From: Vagococcus fluvialis bH819
GTDB taxonomy: Bacteria > Bacillota > Bacilli > Lactobacillales > Vagococcaceae
Direction: 5' to 3'
Length of the DNA stretch: 64,000 nt
Assembly (NCBI RefSeq): GCF_900163795.1
Contig: NZ_FWFD01000009.1
Coordinates: forward strand, 1 to 64,000
Part shown: piece by piece, positions 33,155 to 43,853 of the stretch
Numbering within the stretch: the stretch's first letter is position 1
How the letters are laid out: every line of letters starts with the position of its first letter
Translations under genes and position numbers: made by a program
The notes under the pieces: generated by a model
What the model saw: the letters and a program-made list of their open reading frames with translations, nothing else
What the model was told of the DNA's origin: nothing
Database searches by the model: none

Positions 33155-34027
33155 ATGTTAAGACAAAAATTATTCATTTTTCAATTAAAGCATTTAAAAG
33201 GGATAGGTAATAAAGGCCTATTATTAATTTTACAATATAGTATCGATTATCCTGAAGATTTATTAACAGTTGAAAAAGCGATAAAAGTTGCACGAGTTAA
33301 ACAACAGTATCAAGAGATATTTTCACAATCATTTAATCGAATGCAAGAAATTTCTTTAAATGATTTCTTAGACTTTTTGGAAATTTATTCATTTATCACT
33401 ATAATGGATAAGGATTACCCTGAAAATTTAAGAGAAATATATAATCCTCCTATTGCTCTATTTTATCAAGGAAATATTAAGTTATTATCTTCTAAAAAAT
33501 TAGCTATTATAGGGTCGAGAAAAGCAACTCCTCATGGCAAAAAAATGATTGAAACTCTTGTACCGAATCTGTGTGAAAAAGAAATTACAATTGTTAGTGG
33601 TTTAGCAAAAGGTAATGACACATACGCTCATCAAGCAGCTATTAGACATCACGGACAAACTGTTGCGATTATTGGGTGCGGACTGGATTGTGTCTATCCA
33701 AAAGAGAACTGGCGATTGCAAGAATTTATAGCAAATAATCATTTATTGATGACAGAATATTTACCAGGAACAAAGCCTTTAGCTTATCATTTTCCAAGTC
33801 GAAATCGAATAATTGCTGGACTTAGTCAAGGTGTTTGCGTTGTGGAAGCAGAAAAGAAAAGTGGTACATTTATTACAGCGCAGCTTGCATTAGAAGAAGG
33901 ACGAGATGTTTTTGCAGTTCCAGGAAATCCAATTGTGGATCGCTCAGAAGGGTGTTTATCTTTGATTCAAGATGGAGCTAAATGTACATGGAAATCTTCG
34001 GATATACTTGAGGAATGGCAACTGTAA
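33155..34027 (+). CDS. dprA: DNA-processing protein DprA
   Basis: 290 amino acids. The Rossmann-like core has KLAIIGSRKATPHGKKM, TIVSGLAKGNDTYAHQAA, VAIIGCGLDCVYPKEN, FPSRNRIIAGLSQGVCVVEA and a GRDVFAVPGNP motif. The short C-terminal winged-helix domain of longer DprA proteins is absent. It loads RecA on single-stranded DNA during transformation. The region upstream forms a hairpin over its ribosome binding site, suggesting low or conditional expression. Confidence 0.94.
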   Translation: MLRQKLFIFQLKHLKGIGNKGLLLILQYSIDYPEDLLTVEKAIKVARVKQQYQEIFSQSFNRMQEISLNDFLDFLEIYSFITIMDKDYPENLREIYNPPIALFYQGNIKLLSSKKLAIIGSRKATPHGKKMIETLVPNLCEKEITIVSGLAKGNDTYAHQAAIRHHGQTVAIIGCGLDCVYPKENWRLQEFIANNHLLMTEYLPGTKPLAYHFPSRNRIIAGLSQGVCVVEAEKKSGTFITAQLALEEGRDVFAVPGNPIVDRSEGCLSLIQDGAKCTWKSSDILEEWQL

Positions 34028-34050
34028 AAATTAAAAAATACATTCGCTTC

Positions 34051-34080
34051 TTGACAAACATCTGTTTAATGGACTAAGAT
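34051..34080 (+). promoter_or_regulatory. Promoter of topA
   Basis: TTGACA (34051-34056), 18-bp spacer, TAAGAT (34075-34080), about 60 bp ahead of the topA start. Confidence 0.7.
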
Positions 34081-34143
34081 GGTTATCGATTGTTGAACAA
34101 AAAAAATCAAAAGATAAAATAAGTGAAAGAAAGGGATTAAAGC

Positions 34144-36225
34144 ATGAGTTATAAATATTTAGTAATCGTAGAATCCCCAGCAAAAGCTAAAACGATCGAG
34201 AAATACTTAGGCAGAAATTATAAAGTCGTAGCGAGTGTCGGTCATATACGTGACCTTCCTAAAAGTAAAATGGGTATTGATATTGAAGATAACTATGACC
34301 CAAAATATATAAATATTAGGGGTAAAGGTCCAATTATTAAAGAGTTAAAAAAATATGCAAAAAAGGCGGATAAAGTTTACCTTGCAGCCGATCCGGATAG
34401 GGAAGGGGAAGCCATTGCATGGCACCTAGCCCATATTTTAGATTTAGATTTAGAAGATAATAATCGGGTTGTTTTCAATGAAATCACAAAAGACGCTGTG
34501 AAAGCAGCTTTTAAAGAACCAAGAAAAATCAATGTTGACTTAGTAGATGCTCAACAAGCCCGTCGTATTTTAGACCGTTTAGTAGGTTATTCTATTAGTC
34601 CTTTACTATGGAAGAAAGTTAAAAAAGGATTGAGTGCAGGTCGTGTTCAATCAATTGCTCTTAAAATTATTATTGACCGAGAAGAAGAGATTAGAGCTTT
34701 TGAACCAGAAGAATATTGGAGTATTACTGGTGATTTTGTTAAAGGTAAATCCAAATTTAAAGCCAATTTTTATGGTATTGATGGAAAAAAATTAAAATTA
34801 AATAATGCGGCGGAAGTAAAAGAAATTACAGACAAACTAACTTCTCGTGATTATGATATTAAAAAAGTAACTAAGAAAGAACGTAAGAGAAATCCGGCTT
34901 TACCTTTTACAACAAGTGGAATGCAACAAGAAGCAGCTCGTAAGTTAAATTTTAGAACAAGAAAAACTATGATGGTTGCTCAACAGCTGTATGAAGGTAT
35001 TAAATTAGGAAAAGGTCAAGGCACAGTCGGGTTAATTACCTATATGCGTACAGATTCAACCCGTCTTTCTGATACAGTAAAAGAAGAAGCGTTTAACTTT
35101 ATTGTTGAAAAATATGGTAAAGAATATACAGGTGGAACCGTTAAGAAAGCTAAAAATGCTAAAGGGGCACAAGATGCTCACGAGGCAATTCGTCCATCAA
35201 GTATTTTAAGAACACCAGAATCAGTGAAGGAGTTTTTAGATAAAGATCAATTTAAATTATACTCTCTTATTTGGGCAAGAACAGTTGCTAGTCAAATGGC
35301 ACCAGCTATTTTAGATACAATGCGTGTTGATCTTGAACAAAACGGAATCAAATTTGTAGCCAATGGTTCAAAAGTAAAATTTGCTGGTTTTACTAAAGTT
35401 TACATTGAAGGAAAAGATGACGGAAAAGAAGATAAAGAGAATATCTTACCAAATTTAGTTGAGGGTGACGTTGTGAAGTCGGCAGATATCGAGCAAAAAC
35501 AACATTTTACACAACCACCAGCTAGATTTAGTGAAGCAACATTAATCAAAACTTTAGAAGAAAATGGCGTAGGTCGTCCTTCCACATATGCACCAACTTT
35601 AGAAACTATTCAAAGACGTTACTATGTTAAATTAACTGCTCGTCGTTTTGAACCAACAGAACTTGGAGAAATTGTTAATAAATTAGTTTGTGAATTCTTC
35701 TCTAAAATAGTGGACGTTAACTTTACTGCAGAAATGGAAAAAGATTTAGATATGATAGCAATTGCTCAAGAGAATTGGGTAGATGTTGTTGATAAATTCT
35801 ATAAACCTTTTGCAAAAGAACTTGAAATCGCTGAAAAAGAAATTGAAAAAGTCCAGTTAAAAGATGAGCCAGCTGGATTTGACTGTGAAGAATGCGGTAA
35901 TCCAATGTTAATTAAATTAGGTAAATATGGTAAATTCTATGCGTGCAGTAATTTTCCAGAATGTCGTAATACAAAAGCTATCGTTAAAAAAATCGGTGTG
36001 ACGTGTCCAACTTGTAAAAAGGGAGACGTTATTGAGAAGAAAACGAAGAAAAATCGTATCTTCTTTGGATGTGACCAGTATCCTGAATGTGAGTTTACGT
36101 CATGGGATCGTCCAATTGGTCGAGATTGTCCAAAATGTTCACATTACTTAGTGCTTAAAAAAGTCCGTGGTGGTCAACAGATTATTTGTAGTGATTGTGA
36201 TTATACAGAGGATGTCCAAAAATAA
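34144..36225 (+). CDS. topA: DNA topoisomerase I
   Basis: 693 amino acids. Toprim domain with [19 protein letters not shown] and [15 protein letters not shown]; active-site tyrosine in [14 protein letters not shown]-terminal zinc ribbons starting near residue 580, with [27 protein letters not shown] and [10 protein letters not shown] (three Cys4 units). It relaxes negative supercoils. The gene has its own promoter and lies at its usual Lactobacillales place between dprA and trmFO. Confidence 0.97.
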   Translation: MSYKYLVIVESPAKAKTIEKYLGRNYKVVASVGHIRDLPKSKMGIDIEDNYDPKYINIRGKGPIIKELKKYAKKADKVYLAADPDREGEAIAWHLAHILDLDLEDNNRVVFNEITKDAVKAAFKEPRKINVDLVDAQQARRILDRLVGYSISPLLWKKVKKGLSAGRVQSIALKIIIDREEEIRAFEPEEYWSITGDFVKGKSKFKANFYGIDGKKLKLNNAAEVKEITDKLTSRDYDIKKVTKKERKRNPALPFTTSGMQQEAARKLNFRTRKTMMVAQQLYEGIKLGKGQGTVGLITYMRTDSTRLSDTVKEEAFNFIVEKYGKEYTGGTVKKAKNAKGAQDAHEAIRPSSILRTPESVKEFLDKDQFKLYSLIWARTVASQMAPAILDTMRVDLEQNGIKFVANGSKVKFAGFTKVYIEGKDDGKEDKENILPNLVEGDVVKSADIEQKQHFTQPPARFSEATLIKTLEENGVGRPSTYAPTLETIQRRYYVKLTARRFEPTELGEIVNKLVCEFFSKIVDVNFTAEMEKDLDMIAIAQENWVDVVDKFYKPFAKELEIAEKEIEKVQLKDEPAGFDCEECGNPMLIKLGKYGKFYACSNFPECRNTKAIVKKIGVTCPTCKKGDVIEKKTKKNRIFFGCDQYPECEFTSWDRPIGRDCPKCSHYLVLKKVRGGQQIICSDCDYTEDVQK

Positions 36226-36229
36226 AATG

Positions 36230-36259
36230 TTGTCTATTACTAATTAAATTGTGTATAAT
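36230..36259 (+). promoter_or_regulatory. Putative promoter just ahead of a terminator
   Basis: TTGTCT (36230-36235), 18-bp spacer, TATAAT (36254-36259). The predicted start is only a few bases ahead of the terminator stem at 36271, so a transcript from here would be about 40 nt unless it reads through to trmFO. Confidence 0.5.
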
Positions 36260-36270
36260 ACTATCGTCGA

Positions 36271-36305
36271 GAGAGTGTGACAAAAGTAAGTCACACTCTC
36301 TTTTT
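36271..36305 (+). terminator. Terminator downstream of topA
   Basis: GAGAGTGTGAC pairs perfectly with GTCACACTCTC (36271-36281 with 36290-36300), loop AAAAGTAA, then five T. Confidence 0.88.
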
Positions 36306-36319
36306 AACAAACTAAACGG

Positions 36320-36425
36320 TGTCACAGAAGTAGCTTATTCGGAAATAAGCCGAAAATTACAAAAATTTGAAAAGCAATTTTCGCGATTTCCTTTTTATTT
36401 CTTGAAGCTGAACACTTCTGTCACA
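36320..36425. repeat. Three-way palindromic element before trmFO
   Basis: The outer arms TGTCACAGAAGT (36320-36331) and ACTTCTGTCACA (36414-36425) pair at 11 of 12 positions. Inside are GCTTATT/AATAAGC (36333-36339 with 36344-36350) and CGAAAATT/AATTTTCG (36351-36358 with 36376-36383). The arms echo the GTGACAAAAG of the preceding terminator. This folds as a multi-branched structure; it is either a dispersed intergenic repeat or a leader RNA. Confidence 0.6.
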
Positions 36426-36467
36426 ACCTCTTTAGTATTTTTTTAAAAAAGAAAGAAGGTTTTTTTA

Positions 36468-37772
36468 ATGACAGAAATGAAAGTAACTGTAATTGGTGCT
36501 GGTCTTGCCGGTAGTGAGGCGGCGTTTCAAGTAGCTGAGGCCGGTATCAAAGTTGATTTATATGAAATGAGAGCGGTCAAAAAAACACCAGCTCATCACA
36601 CGGATAAATTTGCGGAACTTGTTTGTACGAATTCCCTTAGAGGTAATAGTGTGACAATAGCTGCTGGTCTTTTAAAAGAAGAAATGCGTTATTTGGATTC
36701 TGTCATTATTGACTCAGCTGATGTGAACCAAGTCCCAGCTGGCGGTGCTTTGGCAGTGGATAGGGAAAGTTTTTCTCAGTACATAACTGATAAAGTAACA
36801 AATCATGAAAATGTAACAGTTCATCATGAAGAAATCACTGAAATTCCAGAGGATGGCATTACGATTATTGCAACAGGTCCCTTAACAAGTGAGCCTTTAG
36901 CCGAAAGTATTAAAGAATTTACGGAATCAGAAGGGTTATACTTTTACGATGCAGCTGCGCCTATTTTAGATAAAAATACGATTGATATGGATAAAGTTTA
37001 CCTTAAATCAAGATATGATAAAGGGGAAGCAGCTTATTTAAATTGTGCCATGAACAAAGAAGAGTTCTATGCGTTTAGAGAAGCTTTAATCACAGCAGAA
37101 GTAGCACCATTAAAATCTTTTGAAAAAGAAAAGTTTTTTGAAGGCTGTATGCCAATTGAAGTTATGGCAGCTCGTGGTGAAAAAACAATGACTTTTGGTC
37201 CTTTAAAACCAGTTGGGTTAGAAGATCCTAAAACAGGTAAACGTGCCTACGCTGTCGTTCAATTACGCCAAGATGATGCAGCTGCTTCACTTTACAATAT
37301 TGTTGGATTCCAAACCCATTTAAAATGGGGAGAGCAAAAGCGAATTATTCAAATGATTCCAGGATTAGAAAATGCTGAGATTGTTCGTTATGGTGTGATG
37401 CATCGTAATACATTCATGAACTCACCCGAATTATTAGAACCAACGTATCAATCCAAAAAACGTCCGACACTTTTATTTGCTGGACAAATGACTGGTGTTG
37501 AAGGTTACGTTGAAAGTGCAGCGAGTGGTCTAGTTGCAGGGATTAATGCAGCGCGTTTAGCAAAAAATAAAGAACCTATTGTTTTCCCAGAAACAACTGC
37601 AATGGGAAGTATGGCACATTACATTACTCATACGTCAGGTAAAAATTTCCAACCAATGAACGCTAACTTTGGTATCTTCCCTGAATTACCAATGAAAATT
37701 AGAGATAAAAAAGAACGATACCAAGCGATTGCTGATCGTGCGTTAAAAGACATTAAAAAGATCGAGAGATAA
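36468..37772 (+). CDS. trmFO: tRNA (uracil-5-)-methyltransferase TrmFO
   Basis: 434 amino acids. N-terminal FAD motif [21 protein letters not shown], then [14 protein letters not shown] and [19 protein letters not shown], with conserved cysteines of the folate/FAD-dependent methyltransferase. It forms m5U54 in tRNA using methylene-tetrahydrofolate. The 3' end is 1 bp from a GNAT gene. The 240-bp upstream region holds a promoter, a terminator and a large palindrome. Confidence 0.96.
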   Translation: MTEMKVTVIGAGLAGSEAAFQVAEAGIKVDLYEMRAVKKTPAHHTDKFAELVCTNSLRGNSVTIAAGLLKEEMRYLDSVIIDSADVNQVPAGGALAVDRESFSQYITDKVTNHENVTVHHEEITEIPEDGITIIATGPLTSEPLAESIKEFTESEGLYFYDAAAPILDKNTIDMDKVYLKSRYDKGEAAYLNCAMNKEEFYAFREALITAEVAPLKSFEKEKFFEGCMPIEVMAARGEKTMTFGPLKPVGLEDPKTGKRAYAVVQLRQDDAAASLYNIVGFQTHLKWGEQKRIIQMIPGLENAEIVRYGVMHRNTFMNSPELLEPTYQSKKRPTLLFAGQMTGVEGYVESAASGLVAGINAARLAKNKEPIVFPETTAMGSMAHYITHTSGKNFQPMNANFGIFPELPMKIRDKKERYQAIADRALKDIKKIER

Positions 37773-37773
37773 G

Positions 37774-38211
37774 ATGATTAAACAACTAGTAGATCCCACA
37801 GATATTAGGTGGCCACAAGTTTTTGATATATGGTTAAGTGCTAATATTGACGCTCATAAATTTATTGACGCTTCATATTGGAAAGAAGCATTTCCTTTTG
37901 TTAAAGAAATGTTGCCACAAGCGATTGTCTATGTTTATGAAGAAAATCAAGAAATTTTAGGGTTTGTTGGACTTGAAGAAAATAACATTGCCGGAATCTT
38001 TGTGAAAAACAATGCGCAAGGTAAAGGGATAGGTAAACAGATGTTAAAAAAAATCAAAGGAAAATATGATAAATTGTCATTAAGCGTCTATGTTGAGAAT
38101 AGGCGAGCTTTAAATTTTTATATCAAAGAAGGGTTCGAAGTTGTTTCAGAGTTGATTGATGAAACAGGACATTTAGAAAAAACAATGGATTGGAAAAAAG
38201 ATAGTTTTTAG
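37774..38211 (+). CDS. GNAT family N-acetyltransferase
   Basis: 145 amino acids. The acetyl-CoA site shows as IAGIFVKNNAQGKGIGKQML (about 73-92, R/Q-x-x-G-x-G/A type) and the C-terminal YVENRRALNFYIKEGFEVV motif is intact. Substrate unknown. It starts 1 bp after the trmFO stop and so is probably co-translated, an insertion into the otherwise conserved trmFO-xerC order. A terminator overlaps its 3' end. Confidence 0.88.
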   Translation: MIKQLVDPTDIRWPQVFDIWLSANIDAHKFIDASYWKEAFPFVKEMLPQAIVYVYEENQEILGFVGLEENNIAGIFVKNNAQGKGIGKQMLKKIKGKYDKLSLSVYVENRRALNFYIKEGFEVVSELIDETGHLEKTMDWKKDSF

Positions 38212-38238
38212 CACTCGATAGTTTCGAGTGCTATTTTT
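38209..38238 (+). terminator. Terminator after the GNAT gene
   Basis: TAGCACTCGA pairs with TCGAGTGCTA (38209-38218 with 38224-38233), five T follow. Confidence 0.85.
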
Positions 38239-38356
38239 GTGAACAAATTGTGCCCTTTTTCTGTATAATTCGTTAAATTCTGACAATTCATTTGTTTTAG
38301 ATTATTGATTATGTTACATTTGTCTTGTAATTTATTTGAAAGGACTTTATCTGACA

Positions 38357-39247
38357 ATGGATAACTTAACTGAATTTCTAAGATATATTATGATTGAAAG
38401 GCAATATTCCGAAAAAACAAAAGAAGCATATCATGATGATGTGATAAATTTTTTTAATTTTTTAAAGGAAACTGGAAATGATGACTATTTGTCGGTAACA
38501 ATTCAAGATATCAGGATTTATTTATCTCAATTGCATGATCAAAACTATAGTCGAAATACAATTAGTCGAAATATTTCAAGTTTACGATCGTTTTATCAGT
38601 TTCTAGTCAAGAATAATATTTTAGAAGATAATCCATTTTCTTATGTTCAAATGAAACGTAAACAAGCTAAATTACCTCGTTTTTTTTACGAAAAAGAAAT
38701 GGATGCGTTATTTCAACAGATACAAGGAGATGATGCTTTAGACAATCGAAATAGAGCGTTACTTGAAGTTCTTTATGGAACTGGAATTCGAGTGACGGAA
38801 TGTGCGAATATCAAAATAAAAGATATTGATTTTGATTCATCGGTTGTACTAATTTTTGGAAAAGGAAATAAAGAACGCTATGTTCCTTTTGGTTCATTTG
38901 CTGAAGATGCAATGATTGATTATATTAATTTTGCTCGAAAGGAATTGATGTTAAAAGGGCAGAAATCACATGATTTTTTATTTGTGAATCATCGTGGCGA
39001 TCAATTAACTGATTCAGGTATTCAATACATATTAAAAAAAATTATTGAAAAAAGTAGTTTAACAACGGATATTCATCCGCATATGTTTAGACATACATTT
39101 GCAACTCATTTATTAAATAACGGGGCAGATTTAAGAACAGTACAGGAGTTATTAGGACATTCTAGTTTGTCATCGACACAAATATATACACATGTAACAA
39201 CAGATACACTGCAAAAAAGTTATCGGAATTTTCATCCGAGAGCTTAG
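38357..39247 (+). CDS. xerC: Tyrosine recombinase XerC
   Basis: 296 amino acids. N-terminal SAM-like domain (about 1-90); catalytic domain with Arg in [13 protein letters not shown], Lys in [34 protein letters not shown] (His/Arg), LGHSS and the nucleophile Tyr in STQIYTHVT. It resolves chromosome dimers at dif. ATG 38357 gives the family N-terminus, but AGGA lies 12 nt upstream; a CTG at 38351 would have better spacing. It heads xerC-hslV-hslU-codY. Confidence 0.94.
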   Translation: MDNLTEFLRYIMIERQYSEKTKEAYHDDVINFFNFLKETGNDDYLSVTIQDIRIYLSQLHDQNYSRNTISRNISSLRSFYQFLVKNNILEDNPFSYVQMKRKQAKLPRFFYEKEMDALFQQIQGDDALDNRNRALLEVLYGTGIRVTECANIKIKDIDFDSSVVLIFGKGNKERYVPFGSFAEDAMIDYINFARKELMLKGQKSHDFLFVNHRGDQLTDSGIQYILKKIIEKSSLTTDIHPHMFRHTFATHLLNNGADLRTVQELLGHSSLSSTQIYTHVTTDTLQKSYRNFHPRA

Positions 39248-39264
39248 AAAAGAGGACGAATATT

Positions 39265-39813
39265 ATGGGATATACAACATTTCATTCAACAACAATTTGT
39301 GCTGTTGAAAAAGACGGAAAATTTGCAATGGCCGGAGACGGACAAGTAACAATGGGAGAATCAGTTGTGATGAAAGGAACTGCTAGAAAGGTTCGTCGAA
39401 TTTACAATGATCAAGTGATTGTCGGTTTCGCTGGTAGTGTAGCAGATGCATTTAATTTAGAAGAAAAATTTGAAGGTAAGCTTAATGAATTTAAAGGGAA
39501 TTTAATGCGAGCAGCTGTAGAGCTTGCAATGGAATGGCGTAGCGATAAGATGATGCAAAAACTTGAAGCGATGCTAATTGTTATGAATGACAAAGAAATG
39601 TTAGTCGTTTCAGGTACCGGCGAGGTTATTGCCCCAGATGATGGTATTTTAGCCATAGGTTCAGGCGGTAACTACGCATTAGCAGCAGCTAGAGCGTTAA
39701 AAGCGAATGGTAAAGAAGAATTAACTGCAGGTGAAATTGCAGAAGCAGCTTTAAATGTTGCTGGAGATATTTGCGTTTATACCAATCACAATATTATTGT
39801 AGAACAATTTTAA
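39265..39813 (+). CDS. hslV: ATP-dependent protease subunit HslV (ClpQ)
   Basis: 182 amino acids. [28 protein letters not shown] provides the N-terminal nucleophile after removal of a short leader (probably Thr4 of the encoded protein). [12 protein letters not shown] and the C-terminal [13 protein letters not shown] are conserved. It forms the proteolytic double ring gated by HslU. AGAGGA precedes the ATG. Confidence 0.95.
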   Translation: MGYTTFHSTTICAVEKDGKFAMAGDGQVTMGESVVMKGTARKVRRIYNDQVIVGFAGSVADAFNLEEKFEGKLNEFKGNLMRAAVELAMEWRSDKMMQKLEAMLIVMNDKEMLVVSGTGEVIAPDDGILAIGSGGNYALAAARALKANGKEELTAGEIAEAALNVAGDICVYTNHNIIVEQF

Positions 39814-39826
39814 AGGAATGATAACT

Positions 39827-41224
39827 ATGACAACTAATCAAACAACACCTAGAGAAATCGTATCTGAATTAGATAAGTATATTATTGGACAACATACGGC
39901 TAAAAAATCAGTAGCTGTTGCTTTAAGAAATAGATACCGTCGTATGCAACTAGATGAAGACATGCGACAAGAAATCACCCCTAAAAACCTTTTAATGATT
40001 GGACCAACAGGTGTCGGTAAAACAGAAATTGCTCGACGTTTAGCTAAAATTGTAAACGCTCCTTTTGTAAAAGTCGAAGCTACTAAATTTACAGAAGTTG
40101 GATACGTAGGTCGTGATGTGGAATCGATGATTCGTGATCTTGTAGAATCAAGCATTGTGATTGTTAAAAAGGAACAATACAGTCGTGTTTACTCACAAGC
40201 ATTAAAAAAAGCTGAGGAACGTTTAGTAAAATTATTGGTTCCTGGAATTAAAAAAGAACAAAAGAAAAATACTAATCAGTTTGATATGATGATGAATATG
40301 ATGAATGGTATGGGAAATAATCAAGAGGAAGAAAAAGAAGAAGTCAATGATTCAATACGTGTGAGTCGCGAAACTGTTCAATCTCAACTTGAAAAAGGTT
40401 TACTTGAAAATAGAGAAATTACGATTGAAGTTGAAGAAAAGAAAAATGTTCCTGCCATGAATAACGGATTAGAACAAATGGGTATTGATTTGAATGATAC
40501 CTTAAGTGCATTAACACCTAAGAAAAAAGTAAAACGGACATTAACAGTAAAAGAAGCACGTGAGATTTTAATTAATGAAGAATCAGAAAAATTAGTGAAT
40601 GATGCTGATATCCATAGTGAAGCAATCCGTTTGGCTCAAAATCACGGAATTATTTTCATTGATGAATTTGATAAAATTACATCAAAATCAGAAAATTCTG
40701 GTCAGGTTTCTAGAGAAGGTGTTCAACGTGATATTTTGCCAATCGTTGAAGGTTCCCTTGTTAGTACTAAATACGGGACAATCTCAACAGATCATATCCT
40801 ATTTATTGCTTCAGGAGCTTTCCATCTGAGTAAACCGAGTGATTTGATACCTGAATTACAAGGCCGTTTTCCAATTAGAGTTGAATTAGATGACTTAACA
40901 ACAGAGGACTTCATTAAAATATTAACAGAACCAGATAATGCTCTTGTGAAGCAATATATTGCTCTTTTAGGCACTGAAAATATTGCGGTTACATTCACTA
41001 AAGAAGCAATTGAAACGATTGCCAAAATTGCTTTCAGCGTGAACAGTGAAACAGATAATATTGGTGCTCGACGTTTACACACAATTCTTGAAAAATTATT
41101 AGAAGATTTACTATTTGAATCGCCAGATATGCAAATGGGAGAGATTACAATAACTGAAAGCTATGTCAACGAAAAATTAAACCATATAGCAACGGATAAA
41201 GATTTAAGTCGTTATATTTTATAA
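39827..41224 (+). CDS. hslU: ATP-dependent protease ATPase subunit HslU (ClpY)
   Basis: 465 amino acids. Walker [17 protein letters not shown], Walker [11 protein letters not shown], a Met/Asn/Glu-rich I domain (about 155-200, [12 protein letters not shown]), and a C-terminal sensor region with [14 protein letters not shown]. It unfolds substrates for HslV. AAAGGA (39812-39817) would abut the upstream ATG 39818, so ATG 39827 is used here. Confidence 0.95.
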   Translation: MTTNQTTPREIVSELDKYIIGQHTAKKSVAVALRNRYRRMQLDEDMRQEITPKNLLMIGPTGVGKTEIARRLAKIVNAPFVKVEATKFTEVGYVGRDVESMIRDLVESSIVIVKKEQYSRVYSQALKKAEERLVKLLVPGIKKEQKKNTNQFDMMMNMMNGMGNNQEEEKEEVNDSIRVSRETVQSQLEKGLLENREITIEVEEKKNVPAMNNGLEQMGIDLNDTLSALTPKKKVKRTLTVKEAREILINEESEKLVNDADIHSEAIRLAQNHGIIFIDEFDKITSKSENSGQVSREGVQRDILPIVEGSLVSTKYGTISTDHILFIASGAFHLSKPSDLIPELQGRFPIRVELDDLTTEDFIKILTEPDNALVKQYIALLGTENIAVTFTKEAIETIAKIAFSVNSETDNIGARRLHTILEKLLEDLLFESPDMQMGEITITESYVNEKLNHIATDKDLSRYIL

Positions 41225-41256
41225 CCAAGTTGATTATATTCGAGGGGGAGTTTTTA

Positions 41257-42057
41257 ATGGATACATTACTAGTGAAAACACGAATGATAAATGAATTATT
41301 ACAAAAAGAAAATACATTTAGTTTATCTTCTGATCTACCCTATAACCAAATGGCTGATACATTAGGAGATATTTTAGATTGTAATGCGTATATTATTAAT
41401 AAAGAAGGAATTGTTTTAGGGTACATTGTTTTACATGACTTCAATAATGAGCGAGTAAAAGATATGTTACTAGCACAACAATTCCCTAAAAATTACATCC
41501 GTAGTATCTCCCATGTTGATTTAACAACTGAAAATATTAAAATAGATAGTGAAATGACCGTTTTCCCGATTGAACTTCGGGAAGAAACGGGTATCAGAGA
41601 AGCGTACACAACGGTTGTTCCTATCTATGGTGCGGGCGAACGTTTAGGAACCATTATTTTAGGCCGCTTGGAAATACCTTTTAATTCAGATGATCTCGTT
41701 TTGGCAGAATATAGTGCAACTGTAGTTGGTATGCAAATACTGTATCAGCAATCTCGAGAAATAGAAAAAAGAGTAAGAGAATCAACTAATGTAAAAATGG
41801 CAATAAACACTCTTTCTTATAGCGAAACAAAAGCTATAAAAGCAATTTTTGATACTTTAGAAGGAAACGAAGGACGTATTACAGCATCGATAATTGCTGA
41901 TGAGATTGGTATCACTCGTTCAGTTATTGTCAATGCACTCAGAAAACTTGAATCGGCAGGAATTATTGAAGCTAGGTCTTTAGGTATGAAAGGAACATTC
42001 ATTAAGATCAAAAATGACCGATTTAAAGAAGAATTAAAAAAAGAAACCATTATTTAA
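41257..42057 (+). CDS. codY: GTP-sensing pleiotropic repressor CodY
   Basis: 266 amino acids. N-terminal GAF domain starting MDTLLVKTRMINELLQ, with VVPIYGAGERLGTIILGR binding branched-chain amino acids; C-terminal winged HTH ASIIADEIGITRSVIVNALRKLESAGIIE then SLGMKGTFIK. It represses amino acid and overflow metabolism genes when GTP and isoleucine are high, and so may act on the branched-chain-like oxo acid operon upstream in this window, although no clear CodY box was seen there. GAGGGGGAG fixes ATG 41257; a TTG at 41230 lies upstream. Confidence 0.96.
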   Translation: MDTLLVKTRMINELLQKENTFSLSSDLPYNQMADTLGDILDCNAYIINKEGIVLGYIVLHDFNNERVKDMLLAQQFPKNYIRSISHVDLTTENIKIDSEMTVFPIELREETGIREAYTTVVPIYGAGERLGTIILGRLEIPFNSDDLVLAEYSATVVGMQILYQQSREIEKRVRESTNVKMAINTLSYSETKAIKAIFDTLEGNEGRITASIIADEIGITRSVIVNALRKLESAGIIEARSLGMKGTFIKIKNDRFKEELKKETII

Positions 42058-42077
42058 TTTTTGTAGGAGGTTATAGT

Positions 42078-42950
42078 ATGTCAGTTATTTTGGAGAATAG
42101 TACGTGCCAAGTAAAGATTAATGAAAAAGGTGCAGAATTATGCAGTTTTATTTTAAAAGAAGCTAATTTAGAATATATTTGGCAAGCTGATAATAAATAT
42201 TGGGGAAGGTATGCGCCTGTTTTATTTCCTTTCGTTGGAAAATTAAAAGAAAATAAATACACTTATAAGGGACAAACATATCAAATGTCTCAACATGGAT
42301 TTGCTCGTGATATGAATTTCAAAATAGAAGAAACAACTATGAATTCAGCATCATTTTTACTAAGTAGTGACGCTGATACGTTAATAAATTATCCTTTTGA
42401 CTTTGATTTTAGAATCATTTATCAATTAGAAGCTAACGATTTAAAAATCACTTATCAAGTAACGACTAGATCAGAAGAAATGTACTTTGGTGTGGGAGGC
42501 CATCCTGCTTTTAATATTCCTCTCACTGATAATACAGATTTTAATGATTATTATCTTCATTTTGCCCCTTCAAAATCTAGATTTACATTACCATTAGATG
42601 GAGCATATATTAATTTAGCAGAAAAAACCTTGGCTCAAACAAACACATCCATACAAATTGAAAGAAGTATCTTCGAAAAGGATGCGCTTGTTTTAGAAAC
42701 AAAAGGTGAAAATGCCTTTTCAATTTTATCAGATGTAACAGAGCATGGTGTGACAATTTCATATAAGGAGCTACCTTATGTTGGTATCTGGTCACCTTAT
42801 CCAAAAGAAGCCCCTTTTGTCTGTATCGAGCCTTGGGCTGGCATTGCGGATACAATTGAATCTACTGGTAAAATAGAGGAAAAAGTTGGAATGAATTTAA
42901 TTCACAAAGATGATCTTTTTGAAAAGAGTTTTATCATTTCGGTTAAATAA
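42078..42950 (+). CDS. Aldose 1-epimerase family protein (LacX-like)
   Basis: 290 amino acids. Beta-sandwich mutarotase pattern: ENSTCQVKINEKGAELCSFIL at the N-terminus, GRYAPVLFPFVGKLKENKYTYKG, QHGFARDMNFKIEE, VGGHPAFNIPL and a Glu in VCIEPWAGIAD. It resembles LacX/YeaD-type mutarotases, which act on an undefined sugar or sugar phosphate. AGGAGG precedes the ATG and it lies 20 bp after codY, likely on the same message. Confidence 0.85.
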   Translation: MSVILENSTCQVKINEKGAELCSFILKEANLEYIWQADNKYWGRYAPVLFPFVGKLKENKYTYKGQTYQMSQHGFARDMNFKIEETTMNSASFLLSSDADTLINYPFDFDFRIIYQLEANDLKITYQVTTRSEEMYFGVGGHPAFNIPLTDNTDFNDYYLHFAPSKSRFTLPLDGAYINLAEKTLAQTNTSIQIERSIFEKDALVLETKGENAFSILSDVTEHGVTISYKELPYVGIWSPYPKEAPFVCIEPWAGIADTIESTGKIEEKVGMNLIHKDDLFEKSFIISVK

Positions 42951-42990
42951 AAAAGAGGTTAATGTGAAAACTCACGTTAACCTCTTTGAT
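42950..42990. terminator. Terminator between the epimerase-like gene and ppsR-like gene
   Basis: AAAGAGGTTAATGTGA pairs with TCACGTTAACCTCTTT (42952-42967 with 42972-42987, one wobble). The T tract is on the minus strand, so it ends the PPDK regulatory gene most efficiently, with likely effect in both directions. Confidence 0.8.
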
Positions 42991-42996
42991 GTTAAA

Positions 42997-43830
42997 TTAG
43001 CAAAAATAGCTGTGATCTTCTAATCCAAGTTCTGTTAAAATAATCGACGCTGTTTCTTCAATCGAACGTTGGGCAACATTAATAATAAGGCATCCAATCT
43101 TTTCGTAAAGCTCATTAGCAAACTTTAACTCGTCTTTTATTTTACCAATATCAGAATAGGCTGTATTTGGTCTCAATCCGTATGAACGCATCCGATCTTC
43201 ACGAATAGCATTTAAAATTTTAGGATCATTGGTCAGTCCGACAATTTTCTTGGGATCAACTTCCCAAATTTGTGAAGGAATATGAGCTTCAGGAATTAAT
43301 GGTAAATTGGCAACTTTTAAATTTTTATTGGCTAAGAATAAACTTAGAGGTGTTTTCGAAGTCCTTGAAACTCCTAATAAAAGAATATCCGCTTCTAAGA
43401 AACCACGAGGGTCTTTACCATCATCGTATTTTACAGCAAATTCCATAGCATTAATTCTTTCAAAATAGTTTTCGTTTAAAAAATGTAACGCTCCGGGAAC
43501 GCGGCTAGGTTCAATGCCTGTTCTTTTCTTTACTTCATTAACGATAGGGGACAGAGCATCAATTGTAAATAAATTATTTTTTTGACAATAGTCATTAGAT
43601 AACCGAACTAGCTTTTCAGAAATCAGAGTTTGAAGTACAATAGCGTTTAAATTTTTTGCCTCTTCTAAGGCAACCATTAAATCACTAGGGTCTTCGATGA
43701 AAGTTTGCTTTAATAATTGGACATCTACGTCTAGTTGGTCATACTGAGCAATTGAAGCGTGAGCTAGCTTAGAAGCTGTTTCACCAGCTGAATCAGAAAT
43801 AATGTACATATAAATTTGGTTGTTGGTCAT
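42997..43830 (-). CDS. Pyruvate, phosphate dikinase regulatory protein (PDRP, YqfL/DUF299)
   Basis: 277 amino acids. N-terminal IYMIISDSAGETASKLAHAS-like segment and the P-loop-like ADILLLGVSRTSKTPLSLFLA (about 147-167) are diagnostic; the end ELGLEDHSYFC is also typical. Family members are bifunctional Ser/Thr kinase/phosphorylases acting on pyruvate phosphate dikinase or PEP synthetase. No target enzyme is in the window. It is divergent from the zur-like gene, as yqfL is near zur in Bacillus. Confidence 0.9.
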   Translation of the reverse strand: MTNNQIYMYIISDSAGETASKLAHASIAQYDQLDVDVQLLKQTFIEDPSDLMVALEEAKNLNAIVLQTLISEKLVRLSNDYCQKNNLFTIDALSPIVNEVKKRTGIEPSRVPGALHFLNENYFERINAMEFAVKYDDGKDPRGFLEADILLLGVSRTSKTPLSLFLANKNLKVANLPLIPEAHIPSQIWEVDPKKIVGLTNDPKILNAIREDRMRSYGLRPNTAYSDIGKIKDELKFANELYEKIGCLIINVAQRSIEETASIILTELGLEDHSYFC

Positions 43831-43853
43831 TTAGTTGTTCCTTTCTCGATTTT

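Noticed and set aside
36249-36446. A 65-codon plus-strand frame between topA and trmFO
   Set aside because: It runs through a terminator and a palindromic element, lacks a ribosome binding site and its sequence is explained by the inverted repeats.
38357-39247. Mobile-element integrase
   Set aside because: The gene is the housekeeping xerC in its conserved place before hslV-hslU-codY, with no attachment-site repeats around it.
41257-42057. CodY-box in the oxo acid operon promoter
   Set aside because: I looked for AATTTTCWGAAAATT-like sequence in 8946-9136 and saw no convincing match.
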